Notes: generated by a model not told the origin, from the sequence alone. 64,000 nucleotides of DNA from Eshraghiella sp964405265 (GCA_964405265.1 CAYONC010000001.1:62001-126000); one strand, 5' to 3'; shown: positions 41,502 to 51,116, numbered from the stretch's first letter. Translations and numbers: made by a program.

Positions 41502-42365
41502 ATGTTAGTAACAGCAGAAGAAATGCTCAAAAAAGCCGTTGCCGGAAAATACGCAGTCGGCCAGTTCAACATCAACAATCTCGAATGGACTAAGGCTGTT
41601 CTTCTTACGGCTCAGGAATTGAACTCTCCTGTTATCCTCGGTGTTTCCGAGGGAGCCGGTAAGTATATGACAGGTGTTGAAACTGTTGCCGCAATGGTTA
41701 AGGCAATGGACAAGAGCCTCGGCATCACCGTTCCGGTGGCATTACACTTAGACCACGGAACATACGAAGGATGCTATAAATGTATTAAAGCAGGCTTCAC
41801 TTCAATCATGTTTGACGGATCACACTATCCTATTGAAGAGAACCTTGCTAAAACCAAGGAACTGGTTGCAGTTGCCGGAGCAATGGGAATGTCAATAGAG
41901 GCTGAAGTCGGTTCAATCGGCGGAGAAGAAGACGGAGTTATCGGTGCAGGTGAATGTGCAGATCCTGCAGAATGTAAGGCAGTTGCTGATTTAGGAGTAA
42001 CAATGCTTGCTGCCGGTATCGGTAACATTCATGGCAAATATCCTGCTAACTGGCAGGGACTCAGCTTTGAGACACTTGCATCAATCAAGGAATTAACAGG
42101 TGATATGCCTCTCGTTCTTCATGGCGGTACCGGTATTCCTGCAGATATGATTAAGAAAGCCATTTCACTTGGTGTTGCCAAGATTAACGTTAATACTGAA
42201 TGCCAGCTTTCATTTGCCGATGCAACACGTAAATATATTGAAGCAGGCAAGGATCTTGAAGGAAAGGGATTTGACCCTCGTAAACTTCTTGCTCCGGGAT
42301 TTGAAGCCATTAAAGCTACCGTTAAAGAAAAAATGGAACTTTTCGGTTCTGTCGGAAAAGCCTGA
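41502..42365 (+). CDS. fba: Class II fructose-1,6-bisphosphate aldolase
   Basis: 287 residues. Zinc-dependent aldolase of glycolysis and gluconeogenesis. The zinc and catalytic residues are in ALHLDHGTYEGC, NIHGKYP and VLHGGTGIP; MFDGSHYPIEEN is the usual substrate loop. Strong promoter and binding site and restricted codon use point to high expression. It is probably cotranscribed with the sortase gene 33 bases downstream. Confidence 0.95.
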   Translation: MLVTAEEMLKKAVAGKYAVGQFNINNLEWTKAVLLTAQELNSPVILGVSEGAGKYMTGVETVAAMVKAMDKSLGITVPVALHLDHGTYEGCYKCIKAGFTSIMFDGSHYPIEENLAKTKELVAVAGAMGMSIEAEVGSIGGEEDGVIGAGECADPAECKAVADLGVTMLAAGIGNIHGKYPANWQGLSFETLASIKELTGDMPLVLHGGTGIPADMIKKAISLGVAKINVNTECQLSFADATRKYIEAGKDLEGKGFDPRKLLAPGFEAIKATVKEKMELFGSVGKA

Positions 42366-42398
42366 ATACAACAATAACAGCTGTTTGGAGATTATACA

Positions 42399-43394
42399 AT
42401 GACTGATTCTGAAAAGAATATGAATGACAATAGTGAAGATATTGAAATTGTTGATGTTTCAGAAGATAATGCAGCAGAAGAGGCAGCGGATGAGAATATC
42501 TCCGCTGCCTCTTGCAGTGAAAGCAATGATGACATCGAGATACTTAAAGGTGAAGATGTAACCGTAGATAAGGATAACCGTATGCTTGAGCCGGATAAGC
42601 GCAAATTCCGCTTTACAAAAAATGACATTGTAAGATATGTTATTTTATCCGTTTCACTCATAGTATTTGTAATATCGGCAGTACATCTCATATCTACCCT
42701 GAAGCGGTACAGGGATGAACGCAGACTGAACAATGACATCTACAACAAAGTGGTTGAAACTGATGAATCCGCTACTTCCGCAGACGATAACCGTAATATC
42801 AATCCGGTACTGAGCATTGATTTTGAAGAGCTGAAATCAATCAATGAGAACACCGTGGGCTGGATAGACATTCCTTCACTCGGTATTACATACCCTGTCG
42901 TCCAGCATACGGATAATGATTATTATCTGAGTCATGATATAACCAACTCAGTAAGCTGGTCCGGTGCAATTTATCTCGGATACGAACACAGCCGGAATTT
43001 TACGGATGACCGCACAATGATATACGGACACCGTATGGATGACGGTTCCATGTTCGCCGGTCTTCTGAAGTATGATTCAGAATCCTTTTTCCGGGAGCAG
43101 GCAGAAAAAGACAATAATTACGTCTACATTTATATGGAGAACAAAATTAATGTCTATGAAATTTTCTCGGTAACGGATGTGTACTATGCCACTCAGCCGG
43201 AGGCATTTAAGTTTCATTTCAGTTCAGACTTTACGGAGCAGGATTTTCTCAACTATCTTAAATCGATTGAGCTGTATGATACCGGAATAACGGTTAATGC
43301 AGATGATATTATCCTCTCCTTATACACCTGTCAGGGAAGTGCAAGCTCCAAGGAACGGCATATGGTACACTGCCGCCTTGTAAAATCATTTTAA
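42399..43394 (+). CDS. Class B sortase
   Basis: 331 residues. An acidic N-terminal cytoplasmic segment of about 75 residues precedes the single membrane helix (about 83-103), which is unusual in length. The sortase domain (about 135-331) has the catalytic His in MIYGHRMDDGSMF, Cys in SLYTCQGS and Arg in ERHMVHCRL. Class B enzymes attach proteins to the wall or build pili. No protein with a sorting signal is evident in the window, so it may act on substrates elsewhere. Confidence 0.9.
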   Translation: MTDSEKNMNDNSEDIEIVDVSEDNAAEEAADENISAASCSESNDDIEILKGEDVTVDKDNRMLEPDKRKFRFTKNDIVRYVILSVSLIVFVISAVHLISTLKRYRDERRLNNDIYNKVVETDESATSADDNRNINPVLSIDFEELKSINENTVGWIDIPSLGITYPVVQHTDNDYYLSHDITNSVSWSGAIYLGYEHSRNFTDDRTMIYGHRMDDGSMFAGLLKYDSESFFREQAEKDNNYVYIYMENKINVYEIFSVTDVYYATQPEAFKFHFSSDFTEQDFLNYLKSIELYDTGITVNADDIILSLYTCQGSASSKERHMVHCRLVKSF

Positions 43395-43400
43395 TCAAAA

Positions 43401-43443
43401 GAGGTATTACCACCGTCTCCCGGTGCAATACCTCTCTGTTTTT
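43401..43443. terminator. Bidirectional terminator between srtB and a lipoprotein gene
   Basis: GAGGTATT pairs with AATACCTC and CACCG with CGGTG inside it; U-rich tracts follow on both strands. It lies between convergent genes. Confidence 0.75.
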
Positions 43444-44872
43444 ATTTTATACTTACTTCAAACTTATCTGTATCCTTGTAATTATCATCTTTAATAATGA
43501 ATTGTATGTCTATGCTCTCGACCGTCTTAATTCCTGCTTCTTCCAAATCATCCCCATAGAGTTCTACCGTTACGGATGCATAATTACCTTTGTCAACACC
43601 CTCTCCGGAATATACTTCAATTTCTTTTCCGTTAACAAATACGGTATCTTCCGTACTGACATATATGCTTTCTTTTCCTGAGTTATATATGAGGAATGTT
43701 ACATATACATTTTCTTCATAATAATCATCATCAAGACATCCCATATACCACACGGTTATGTCATTTTTGTCATATACCTTCGTGCCTTCCGTATTTATCG
43801 GTGACATTTTTTCGGAAATCCTGCAGGTCATTCTTAACGATTCAAGTTCTTCACCGCTTTCCCAGTTCATTCCCTTTAAGTCATATTCTATTACATCTAT
43901 ACCGTCGTTGCCCATTTTATAGTACATTTTGTAGTCAAGATAATATGTCAGTGATACTTCCATAATAGCAGTTTTTCCCGCCATAATCTTCATTATGTCA
44001 AGATATCCGTCTGATATCTGGAATCCGTTAACCGTCATACTCTCAAGCTGAAGCGTATATTCTGTATCGGAATTGTTGCACACCTCAATCAAAAAGTATG
44101 TATAATCGTTTGAATTAAAAATAACTTCTGACAAAACTTCCAGTTCTTTCTTTCCCTGACGGTCATACTTTTTGATATTTTCAATTTCTCCATGCATGAC
44201 TTTTTCAAAGCTTCCGTCTTCTATTGCTTTCTGATATGTATCATCTGCTTCAGTATATGAATCCCTTTTGAAAACTGCCGTCACTTCATCAATATCCTCA
44301 TAGTCTTCGTCATATATGACAAATCCCAGTGATATTTCTCCTATCTTCTCAATTCCGTATGCCTCAAAATAGGGGATATCAAATTCTTCCGTCTTAGTCT
44401 CTCCGGCTTCTGCTTCGCTTGTAATAAAACCGTCAAAGTACATGTATTGATTAATATAATTAACGGCGTAACCGTTGTTCATGCCGCGTACAACAATTTC
44501 GTCCTTCGTCTTATTGCTGATTTCGAGACTTACAACTGCATTGTTATTGGAGTATGTAAGACTTAAAATTTTTATTACAATTCCGTCTTTATCATATATG
44601 ACTTCTGTTCCGATTGTTCCGTCCCCGTTAATTTTTCCGGTGCTTAACGGTTTTGTATCCTGTTTCTCAGTCTCTTTTTCTGTTTCCTTTTCAGTTGCTT
44701 TTTCCGTTTCTTTCTCCGTCTTTTTCTCGGTTTCCTTCTCCTTGTCTTCGTCTGTCCGGGACTCCGGCACAGCTCCTGTCCACACTGCCTTCTTAGCTCC
44801 GCATCCCACGGTTCCGATAATCATTACGATACACAAAAATGCGGGGAGCAGCCTCTTTATAATCCTTTTCAT
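43442..44872 (-). CDS. Lipoprotein with charged Thr-Glu-Lys repeats and beta-sandwich modules
   Basis: 476 residues. Lipobox GTVGC (Cys 24). Residues about 40-75 are a run of TEKE-type repeats, a flexible spacer. The rest looks like three related beta-rich modules of about 130 residues each, marked by KDEIVVRGMNNGYAVN, TVNGFQISDGYLD and TVFVNGKEIEVYSG. This resembles DUF5067/immunoglobulin-like telomeric-repeat surface domains but I cannot name it. AGGAGG precedes the ATG. Confidence 0.8.
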   Translation of the reverse strand: MKRIIKRLLPAFLCIVMIIGTVGCGAKKAVWTGAVPESRTDEDKEKETEKKTEKETEKATEKETEKETEKQDTKPLSTGKINGDGTIGTEVIYDKDGIVIKILSLTYSNNNAVVSLEISNKTKDEIVVRGMNNGYAVNYINQYMYFDGFITSEAEAGETKTEEFDIPYFEAYGIEKIGEISLGFVIYDEDYEDIDEVTAVFKRDSYTEADDTYQKAIEDGSFEKVMHGEIENIKKYDRQGKKELEVLSEVIFNSNDYTYFLIEVCNNSDTEYTLQLESMTVNGFQISDGYLDIMKIMAGKTAIMEVSLTYYLDYKMYYKMGNDGIDVIEYDLKGMNWESGEELESLRMTCRISEKMSPINTEGTKVYDKNDITVWYMGCLDDDYYEENVYVTFLIYNSGKESIYVSTEDTVFVNGKEIEVYSGEGVDKGNYASVTVELYGDDLEEAGIKTVESIDIQFIIKDDNYKDTDKFEVSIK

Positions 44873-44952
44873 ATTCTGCCTCCTATGGATTTAATTATAT
44901 TGATAATACAATTTTTTACTTTTTTATGCAATATGCTATTTTTACAACACGC

Positions 44953-44986
44953 AAAAAGACTGCAGTGCCGAATAAGCACTGCAGTC
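44953..44986 (-). terminator. Terminator after the M23 peptidase gene
   Basis: Minus strand GACTGCAGTGC, seven-base loop, GCACTGCAGTC then UUUUU. Eleven perfect pairs. Confidence 0.9.
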
Positions 44987-44996
44987 CGTATATTCA

Positions 44997-46547
44997 TCAC
45001 TGCACATACAACAAAGGATTGACATTAACTCCGTTAATAAACAATTCAAAGTGTAAATGCGGACCAAGACTGTATCCCGTGTTACCGGAATAAGCAATTA
45101 CATTTCCCTGTCTTACCGTCTGACCATATGTAACGGCAATTGAACTTAAATGTGCATATCTTGACATATTTCCGTCATTATGTGTTATGTCAACACAATA
45201 TCCGTAATTTCCTTTCCAGCCTGCAAATGATACAACTCCTGAGGATGTAGCCTTCACGGCCGTTCCAAGAGGAACATACCAGTCAACTCCCGTATGTACG
45301 CCCGGCTTAGGCAAATCCCTGTATCCCCATTGTGAGGTCACATAATTTGTATTAACAGGTTTAAGGAATGTAGGAGGAGTAAGCGTTCCTCTCTCTATTA
45401 TCGTCGGATCAGCTTCCTTGATAATCTTCTGACTGATTATTTTTCTGCCGGTCTCCACACCGTTAACATAGGTAACCAGTGCAACAACTTCTCTTTCTCC
45501 GGCTGAACCCTGATGAATCAGATTCTCGATTCCTTCATATATGGAATTATTGTCTACATATGTGATTTCCGCATTATATTCTTCTTCATATGTCTTTTCT
45601 TCAATGATCTGCACAGAAATCTCAGATGCAGGAACGGTCACTACAAGAATATCTCCCGGATATATTGCAGTATCTGCCGTATAACCCTCATTCATTGCGA
45701 AAAGCTCATCCATTGTAATATCATGATTTCTCGCTATTGAAGAAAGGCAGTCGCCTGTTGCAACGGTATATGTATCCTTCTCCATATGTTCCTTGGTAAT
45801 AAGCTCATATGCTTCATCCACCGTCAGAACATCCGCTTTATCGTACCGTGTTTCTATTATTTCTATATTCTCAACAAATTCTACCGAAATGACACCCTCA
45901 GTATATGTAATATCCTCTTCACCAATATCCTCCCGGACAAGAACATCTCCTGCCGGTGCAAGCACCTGTGCAGCGTCATTAACTTCCTTAACAGCGGATA
46001 CAAAATTTGTTGTATATGCCGCATACCCGTGAAGTTCCTGTCTGTTAAGCTCTACCGTAAACTTATTGGATGTACTGTACTTGTCCTTCACTCTCTGAAG
46101 CAGCTCCGTCACCTCGTCAATTGTCGCAACCGTAACGGTAAAATCATCTATTCTTACCGTATATGCAGTTTCACTGCTGTCTGTCAATACAACGTCCTCT
46201 GAAAGTGCATCATATATGCTTTCCTTAATCTGTGTTCCGGATAAAACCGCTCCGCCCGACGTCTGCTTCTTAAATTCAAGCTCAGCCTCCACAAGAGCAA
46301 GTCCGTCGCCGCCTGCAAGCTGCGTTCTTACGTCAAGAAGCGCGTTCTCAGCAATTGATGCTTCACTGACATATCCGAGCTCTTCTCCGTTAAGTACAAC
46401 CATATATCGTACATCCGGTGTATATGTTCTGCCGTCATTGGCAACTTTCTTAACAAAAGGAACAGCAACAAGTAAAAATACAGCTGCAATAAATGCTGTT
46501 TTCGCATATGACATATATATATTCTTATACTGTTTCAAATGTTTCAT
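44997..46547 (-). CDS. Membrane-anchored M23 peptidase with LysM and G5 domains
   Basis: 516 residues. One N-terminal membrane segment (about 12-30). A central LysM (about 262-305, TYTVATGDCLSSIARNHDIT), a G5 domain (about 318-388) and a C-terminal M23 zinc peptidase (about 410-516; GVHTGVDWYVPLG and GPHLHFELF). It should cut peptidoglycan cross-bridges while bound to the wall. A TTTACA-N17-TAAAAT promoter and a WalR-box-like direct repeat within an inverted repeat lie just upstream, suggesting control by the WalRK wall-stress system. Own terminator. Confidence 0.92.
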   Translation of the reverse strand: MKHLKQYKNIYMSYAKTAFIAAVFLLVAVPFVKKVANDGRTYTPDVRYMVVLNGEELGYVSEASIAENALLDVRTQLAGGDGLALVEAELEFKKQTSGGAVLSGTQIKESIYDALSEDVVLTDSSETAYTVRIDDFTVTVATIDEVTELLQRVKDKYSTSNKFTVELNRQELHGYAAYTTNFVSAVKEVNDAAQVLAPAGDVLVREDIGEEDITYTEGVISVEFVENIEIIETRYDKADVLTVDEAYELITKEHMEKDTYTVATGDCLSSIARNHDITMDELFAMNEGYTADTAIYPGDILVVTVPASEISVQIIEEKTYEEEYNAEITYVDNNSIYEGIENLIHQGSAGEREVVALVTYVNGVETGRKIISQKIIKEADPTIIERGTLTPPTFLKPVNTNYVTSQWGYRDLPKPGVHTGVDWYVPLGTAVKATSSGVVSFAGWKGNYGYCVDITHNDGNMSRYAHLSSIAVTYGQTVRQGNVIAYSGNTGYSLGPHLHFELFINGVNVNPLLYVQ

Positions 46548-46560
46548 TGCATATCCTCAT

Positions 46561-46600
46561 AAAATTCTATTTGTAACAATTTTGTAACAAATAGAATTTT
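46561..46600 (-). promoter_or_regulatory. WalR-box-like direct repeat within a 14-bp inverted repeat
   Basis: TGTAAC-N5-TGTAAC reads on the plus strand (46572-46588) and TGTTAC-N5-TGTTAC on the minus strand (46589-46573); both fit TGTWAH-N5-TGTWAH. Outer arms AAAATTCTATTTGT and ACAAATAGAATTTT make a larger perfect dyad with a 12-base centre. It lies between the -10 and the binding site of the M23 gene. Confidence 0.6.
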
Positions 46601-46624
46601 AACACCATTCTTTTCTTTTGTAAA
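46596..46624 (-). promoter_or_regulatory. Promoter for the M23 peptidase gene
   Basis: Minus strand TTTACA and TAAAAT with a 17-base spacer. The -10 overlaps one arm of the inverted repeat, so a bound protein would cover the start site. Confidence 0.6.
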
Positions 46625-46673
46625 CCCCTTATATACAAATAAAATACCAATTTTTGCCTGTTTTTGGGTTTTT

Positions 46674-47168
46674 TCACAAATTTTTCAATAATCCGGCAAC
46701 CGTTTCCTCAATCGTAAGACCGTCGATGGCAAAAATTACATCCGCATATCTTTCATACAAAACACATCTCTCATCATACAAATCCCTGAGGCTCTGTCCC
46801 GGACTCATAACCACTCCGCGCCCTTTAAGATTGGAAAGCCTTGATGCAATGGTTTCATATTCTGCTTTCAGATATACAATCTTTCCTATGGATTTAAAGT
46901 GCTCCATCGCATTTTTTCCGTATACCGCACTTCCTCCGGTGGCAATAACGGTGTTTTCCGCTTCAAGCCGTGCATTAATCCCATCCTCAGTTTCAATGAA
47001 GCCCTGTATTCCCTTTTCTTCTATTATTTCACTTAATAACTTCCCTTCATGCTGCTGTATTACCAGGTCCGAATCGACAAAATGAAAGCCAAGTGCCTTG
47101 GCAAGTACGACACCCATACTGCTTTTCCCCACACCCGGCATTCCCGTCAGTATTATGTTTTTCTTCAT
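46674..47168 (-). CDS. aroK: Shikimate kinase
   Basis: 164 residues. Walker A GMPGVGKSSMG, FVDSDLVIQ for substrate binding and VIATGGSAVYGKN for the Walker-B-like loop. Phosphorylates shikimate in the aromatic amino-acid pathway. Overlaps the flavin-reductase stop by four bases (ATGA), so coupled. No other aro genes are nearby. Confidence 0.9.
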   Translation of the reverse strand: MKKNIILTGMPGVGKSSMGVVLAKALGFHFVDSDLVIQQHEGKLLSEIIEEKGIQGFIETEDGINARLEAENTVIATGGSAVYGKNAMEHFKSIGKIVYLKAEYETIASRLSNLKGRGVVMSPGQSLRDLYDERCVLYERYADVIFAIDGLTIEETVAGLLKNL

Positions 47169-47731
47169 TTTTTCTTCCTTACCGAATAACCGAACGTTCC
47201 AAGCTTCTCTCCAAGAGAATAATATTCTCCGTGGGAATATGCCACCGGCTCAGCAGTATTAAGATTGAACCTGCCGCTTTCATCCATATATCTGTCATCC
47301 ACGGTAACATTAACCACTTCTGCAATAAACATATCATGTGAGCCGAGATGTCTGCATTCCGTAACCCGGCATTCAAGATTTACCGGACTTTCCGCTATAC
47401 CTACGGCATTTATTACAGACGACGGAAGAGGAGTAAGATTCATTTCCTTAAACTTATCAGCATCCCTGCCTGATTTAACTCCACAGTAATCCGTGGCATA
47501 TACCAAATCCCGCGTAACAAGATTAATAACAAACTCTCCGGTTTCTTTAATGATATCATGAGAATATCTTTCCGGCCTTACGGATATTGACACCATTGCC
47601 GGTGATGAACATACCGTTCCCGCCCACGCAACAGTTATTATGTTCGGTTTCTCATTCTCACGGTTACAGCTGACCATAACCACAGGAAGAGGATATAACA
47701 TATTTCCCGGTTTCCAACTCTGCTTCGCCAT
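47165..47731 (-). CDS. Flavin reductase family protein
   Basis: 188 residues with the split-barrel FMN-binding fold: VVMVSCNRENEKPNIITVAW, GEFVINLVTRDL and CRVTECRHLGSHDMFIAEVV. Binds FMN or FAD and probably reduces it or acts as a small flavoprotein of unknown partner. GAGG precedes the ATG. Starts 12 bases after the pyrophosphatase gene stop. Confidence 0.87.
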   Translation of the reverse strand: MAKQSWKPGNMLYPLPVVMVSCNRENEKPNIITVAWAGTVCSSPAMVSISVRPERYSHDIIKETGEFVINLVTRDLVYATDYCGVKSGRDADKFKEMNLTPLPSSVINAVGIAESPVNLECRVTECRHLGSHDMFIAEVVNVTVDDRYMDESGRFNLNTAEPVAYSHGEYYSLGEKLGTFGYSVRKKK

Positions 47732-47743
47732 ATCTGCACCTCT

Positions 47744-49381
47744 TTACTGATTTATTTCCATCATAATTTCAGGAACAACCTGTTTCTTTCTTGATACCAC
47801 ATGAGGAAGCACTACAACCCCGTCATGTCCCTGTTTTCCGAATGCTCTTTCCACAAGCTCTTCTGCACCGTCACCGACACACAATAGCTCCGTACTGTGT
47901 TTTAATATGTTGGTAAGCATAAAATACAGCATATTTACGCCAAGTGATTTATACTGTTCCTTCATATAAGCAAAAATCTTCTTTCTGACCTGGGTAAGCT
48001 CATCACCGTCCATACATGATACCTGACCGATTCCAAACGTAACATCACCCATTGAAAACTTTTTGTAATCTCCGGTAAACAGCTCCTTAGCCGTTTTTTC
48101 GCTGAGATTGCTTCCGGCAAAAAACATTTCGTGACCATGTTCCTTCATATTGATTCCTGCAATTTTAGCCAGTGCCTTGCCCGCTTCCCGATCCGCATCC
48201 GTGCAGGTAGGAGAAGTAAACATCAGCGTATCCGACAATATCGCGGAACACATCAGGTATGCCATCGTGTCATCTATCTCTATGCCTGATTCCACATACA
48301 TTCCGTATATGATTGTTGCAGTACAGCCTACCGGTCTGTTCAGGAAGAATACCGGCTGTATCGTCTCCACAGCACCAATCCTGTGATGATCGATTATTTC
48401 AAGAATGTATGTATCTTCTATTCCGTTTACAGCCTGCTTGGCTTCATTATGGTCTACTAATATGACATTTTTCTTATCTGCACCAAGAAGACTTCTCCTT
48501 GATATCATGCCCTCATAATTACCGTGTCTGTCCAATACCGGAAAATCCCTGTACCGTGTCTGGGTCATCACCTTTCGTATGTCATCCACAAAATCATCCA
48601 GCCTGAAAGTCACCAGATTATCATTCTTCATCACATAGCCTACCGGTATACTCTGAAAAATAAGCCTTGAAACCGTAAATGCATCATGCGGGGATGTAAT
48701 GATTGTACATCCGTATTCAGTTGCAAGCCGTGAAATCGTAATGGAAACGGGTGCTTTGTCACAGATTATGAGACATCCTGCGCCCATCTCTATTGCACAC
48801 AGCTGTGCTTCATAGCGATTTCCCAGTATTACCACGTCACCGGTTTCCACACTTTCTTCAAGAATATCAGGAGTGGTTACTGCCGTAATGATTTTTCCGC
48901 TTACACACGGTCTTGAAGAGCAGGTGCAGACTATCTTACCTTCAAGCGTTTCTGCGACCTGTCTGTATGTTGTCATGGATGTTTCAAGAATATTGCTGTC
49001 GTATATATCCATATATGATTTGGCAATATCCGTAATGGTAATCAGGCCTTCCAGCTTTCTGTTCCTGACAACCGGAAGTGTACCCACACCGGCTTCCTTC
49101 ATAAGATTCCATGCTTTTTTCAAGGATATTCCCGACTTAACACTTTCCGTCTTCTTAATCTGGAGATCTGCTGCCTGAACACGAACATCCTGGAGCAGCG
49201 GCGGCGGTGTTATTCCCTTTTTTTTGAAAACATACTGCGTCTCTTCATTAAGCTGCCCTGCCCTGTACGGATGATAATTATCTCCGCCCGTTAATTTATT
49301 TTTATAATTGGAATAAGCAATCGCAGAGCACACGGAGTCTGTGTCCGGATTACGATGTCCTACAACATATACCTCGCTCAT
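47744..49381 (-). CDS. Manganese-dependent inorganic pyrophosphatase with CBS and DRTGG domains
   Basis: 545 residues from ATG 49381 (AAAGG nine bases upstream); TTG three codons earlier is less likely. DHH core: VVGHRNPDTDSVCSAIAY at the N-terminus, LVDHNEA and IIDHHRIGAV in the middle, DHHA2 at the C-terminus (about 430-545). A first CBS (about 70-125), a DRTGG module (about 190-250) and a second CBS (about 255-305) are inserted. In this family adenine nucleotides bound to CBS tune activity. Confidence 0.9.
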   Translation of the reverse strand: MSEVYVVGHRNPDTDSVCSAIAYSNYKNKLTGGDNYHPYRAGQLNEETQYVFKKKGITPPPLLQDVRVQAADLQIKKTESVKSGISLKKAWNLMKEAGVGTLPVVRNRKLEGLITITDIAKSYMDIYDSNILETSMTTYRQVAETLEGKIVCTCSSRPCVSGKIITAVTTPDILEESVETGDVVILGNRYEAQLCAIEMGAGCLIICDKAPVSITISRLATEYGCTIITSPHDAFTVSRLIFQSIPVGYVMKNDNLVTFRLDDFVDDIRKVMTQTRYRDFPVLDRHGNYEGMISRRSLLGADKKNVILVDHNEAKQAVNGIEDTYILEIIDHHRIGAVETIQPVFFLNRPVGCTATIIYGMYVESGIEIDDTMAYLMCSAILSDTLMFTSPTCTDADREAGKALAKIAGINMKEHGHEMFFAGSNLSEKTAKELFTGDYKKFSMGDVTFGIGQVSCMDGDELTQVRKKIFAYMKEQYKSLGVNMLYFMLTNILKHSTELLCVGDGAEELVERAFGKQGHDGVVVLPHVVSRKKQVVPEIMMEINQ

Positions 49382-49411
49382 TATTTCCAACCTTTCTTAC
49401 GGCATATCATG

Positions 49412-49981
49412 TTAAAATGCAATTATTCCAAGCTGCAGAAGTATGCTGAACGCAATGCCTCCCGCCATTAAAAGCAGCAGAACGATACCCGTTATAATAC
49501 CTGCCTTTATACCCTTCAGACGCTTTTCCGTCACCATGCCGGTCTGTTCAATCAATTCTTTCATATTAGTGTATGTAAGAAGATTGTCCTTATGTATGTT
49601 ATCCGTAAGCCCCCTGCTGATGCTTTCAACACGGGTCACTGCGGCATTGATTTCCATTATTTTCTGAGAATTTTCCGAATCCCTTTCTGCTGCAGTCCGT
49701 ATACTGCCCAAAGCGGCATCCACGGAAGTCCTGAGTTCTTCGAGTATCGCTTCCGTTCTTATTCCCTGCGATTCAATATTATTAAAGTACTTAACCATCT
49801 GATTCTTCATCGATGCGGCACTTATTTCCCTGTCAACAATACTTTTTATTTCTTCCTGTGTAAGTCCATTATCGCCCTGCTGTTCTGCAGGACGGCTTTT
49901 AACATTTTCTTTCTTCTCTGCCACGGCACGAACCTTTTTCCCTGACTTCCTGCCCGTAAGAATATTCCATTTAACCGCCAT
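49412..49981 (-). CDS. Tail-anchored coiled-coil protein of unknown function
   Basis: 189 residues from ATG 49981 (AGGAGG before it). A basic N-terminal region (residues 1-35), a helical Glu/Asn-rich middle (about 45-150) with heptads, and a single C-terminal membrane helix (about 160-182). The soluble part would be cytoplasmic. I do not recognise the family. It sits between a membrane protein and the pyrophosphatase gene on the same strand. Confidence 0.7.
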   Translation of the reverse strand: MAVKWNILTGRKSGKKVRAVAEKKENVKSRPAEQQGDNGLTQEEIKSIVDREISAASMKNQMVKYFNNIESQGIRTEAILEELRTSVDAALGSIRTAAERDSENSQKIMEINAAVTRVESISRGLTDNIHKDNLLTYTNMKELIEQTGMVTEKRLKGIKAGIITGIVLLLLMAGGIAFSILLQLGIIAF

Positions 49982-50017
49982 ATATCCTCCTATCGGATGT
50001 ACCTTCTCATTAAGACA

Positions 50018-50049
50018 GCAAAGGAATGTATCCGATAAGATACATTCCT
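50018..50049 (-). terminator. Probable terminator after the zinc-ribbon membrane protein gene
   Basis: Minus strand AGGAATGTATC, six-base loop, GATACATTCCT followed by a weak U-rich tract (UUGCUGUCUU). Confidence 0.5.
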
Positions 50050-50079
50050 GCCATCCGGTTATCATACAAGTATATTACA

Positions 50080-50997
50080 TCAGAAGCTCATTAATATTGG
50101 GAATGATTCAAAATATGAATACCATTTTCCTAACATTACTCCATCAAAAAGATAATGTCCTATTAACATAATCGCAACAGCTGTTGCAAGGATTATAAGG
50201 AACTTCTTCGTATCGGCAATGTATTCCTTCATGATGCCAAACACCTGAAGCATTACAAGCAATGATAAAACAACCATTGATATGTGGAAAATTATGTAGT
50301 TAAGTGCTGATACATGAATACAGTTGTTAATGTATCTGAGTACAAGAATCGTAATAAGCGGAGCCGAAACCGAACCTGCCAGCTTAAGGAGATTCGTAAG
50401 CTTAACCTTGCCCTTAATGAATACGGCGTTAACAAGATAAGCTATTCCGATCATTACGGCTGCCATTAATGCCATGTATATTATAGGGAAGAAAATCGCC
50501 TGTGCAAACGCACCTCCGTCAAGTCCGCATGATTCATATAACAGTTTCTTGTACTGCTTCTTATATTCAGCCGATAACAGACTCCAGCCGCCGATTTCTT
50601 TTCTCATGGTCCAGTATGCGTGAACACGGTTAGCTATTAATGTAAGAAAACTCGTTACCACATATACTATTGCCATAAGTGAAACCATAATGGTTGCCTT
50701 CTTAACTGAGGCATTGGCATAAAAATCCTTCGATGCCCCGATAGGATCCTTAACGGTGTCCTTAAAAGTATCAACAACAGAGCTTACTATTCCTTCTGAT
50801 TTTCCTGATGCTGAATTATTATACTGTGGTGCAGATGCATATACATTCTCTGCTCCGTATGTCCCCTGTGTGGTATATGTATCTCCTGTACTGTATGAAC
50901 CCTCCGTCGGTGCATATGTACCCTGATTCATATCCTGCTGGCATGAGCACACTCCGCCTTCAGGAATTTCCTTACCACAAAATGTACAAAATCCCAT
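50080..50997 (-). CDS. Zinc-ribbon membrane protein (Yip1-like)
   Basis: 305 residues from ATG 50997 (AGGAGG upstream). Residues 1-20 form a zinc ribbon (CTFCGKEIPEGGVCSC), followed by a Tyr/Thr/Gly-rich low-complexity linker (about 22-65), then five or six membrane segments arranged like Yip1 domain proteins. Possible role in membrane organisation; not established. Promoter at 51047-51075. Confidence 0.8.
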   Translation of the reverse strand: MGFCTFCGKEIPEGGVCSCQQDMNQGTYAPTEGSYSTGDTYTTQGTYGAENVYASAPQYNNSASGKSEGIVSSVVDTFKDTVKDPIGASKDFYANASVKKATIMVSLMAIVYVVTSFLTLIANRVHAYWTMRKEIGGWSLLSAEYKKQYKKLLYESCGLDGGAFAQAIFFPIIYMALMAAVMIGIAYLVNAVFIKGKVKLTNLLKLAGSVSAPLITILVLRYINNCIHVSALNYIIFHISMVVLSLLVMLQVFGIMKEYIADTKKFLIILATAVAIMLIGHYLFDGVMLGKWYSYFESFPILMSF

Positions 50998-51046
50998 TTG
51001 CTTTCCTCCTTGATTTTTATAAATATTGGTAAATATACATATCTGC

Positions 51047-51075
51047 ATTGTATCACAGTAATTTTATATAATCAA
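51047..51075 (-). promoter_or_regulatory. Promoter for the zinc-ribbon membrane protein
   Basis: Minus strand TTGATT and TACAAT with a 17-base spacer. Confidence 0.65.
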
Positions 51076-51116
51076 CCGAAATATTCTTCCCGTATTTATG
51101 GTTCCTTCAAATTCCG

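Noticed and set aside
46561..46600. Inverted repeat as a miniature transposon
   Set aside because: Only 40 bases, no target duplication seen and no second copy in the window; a regulatory role at the promoter explains it better.
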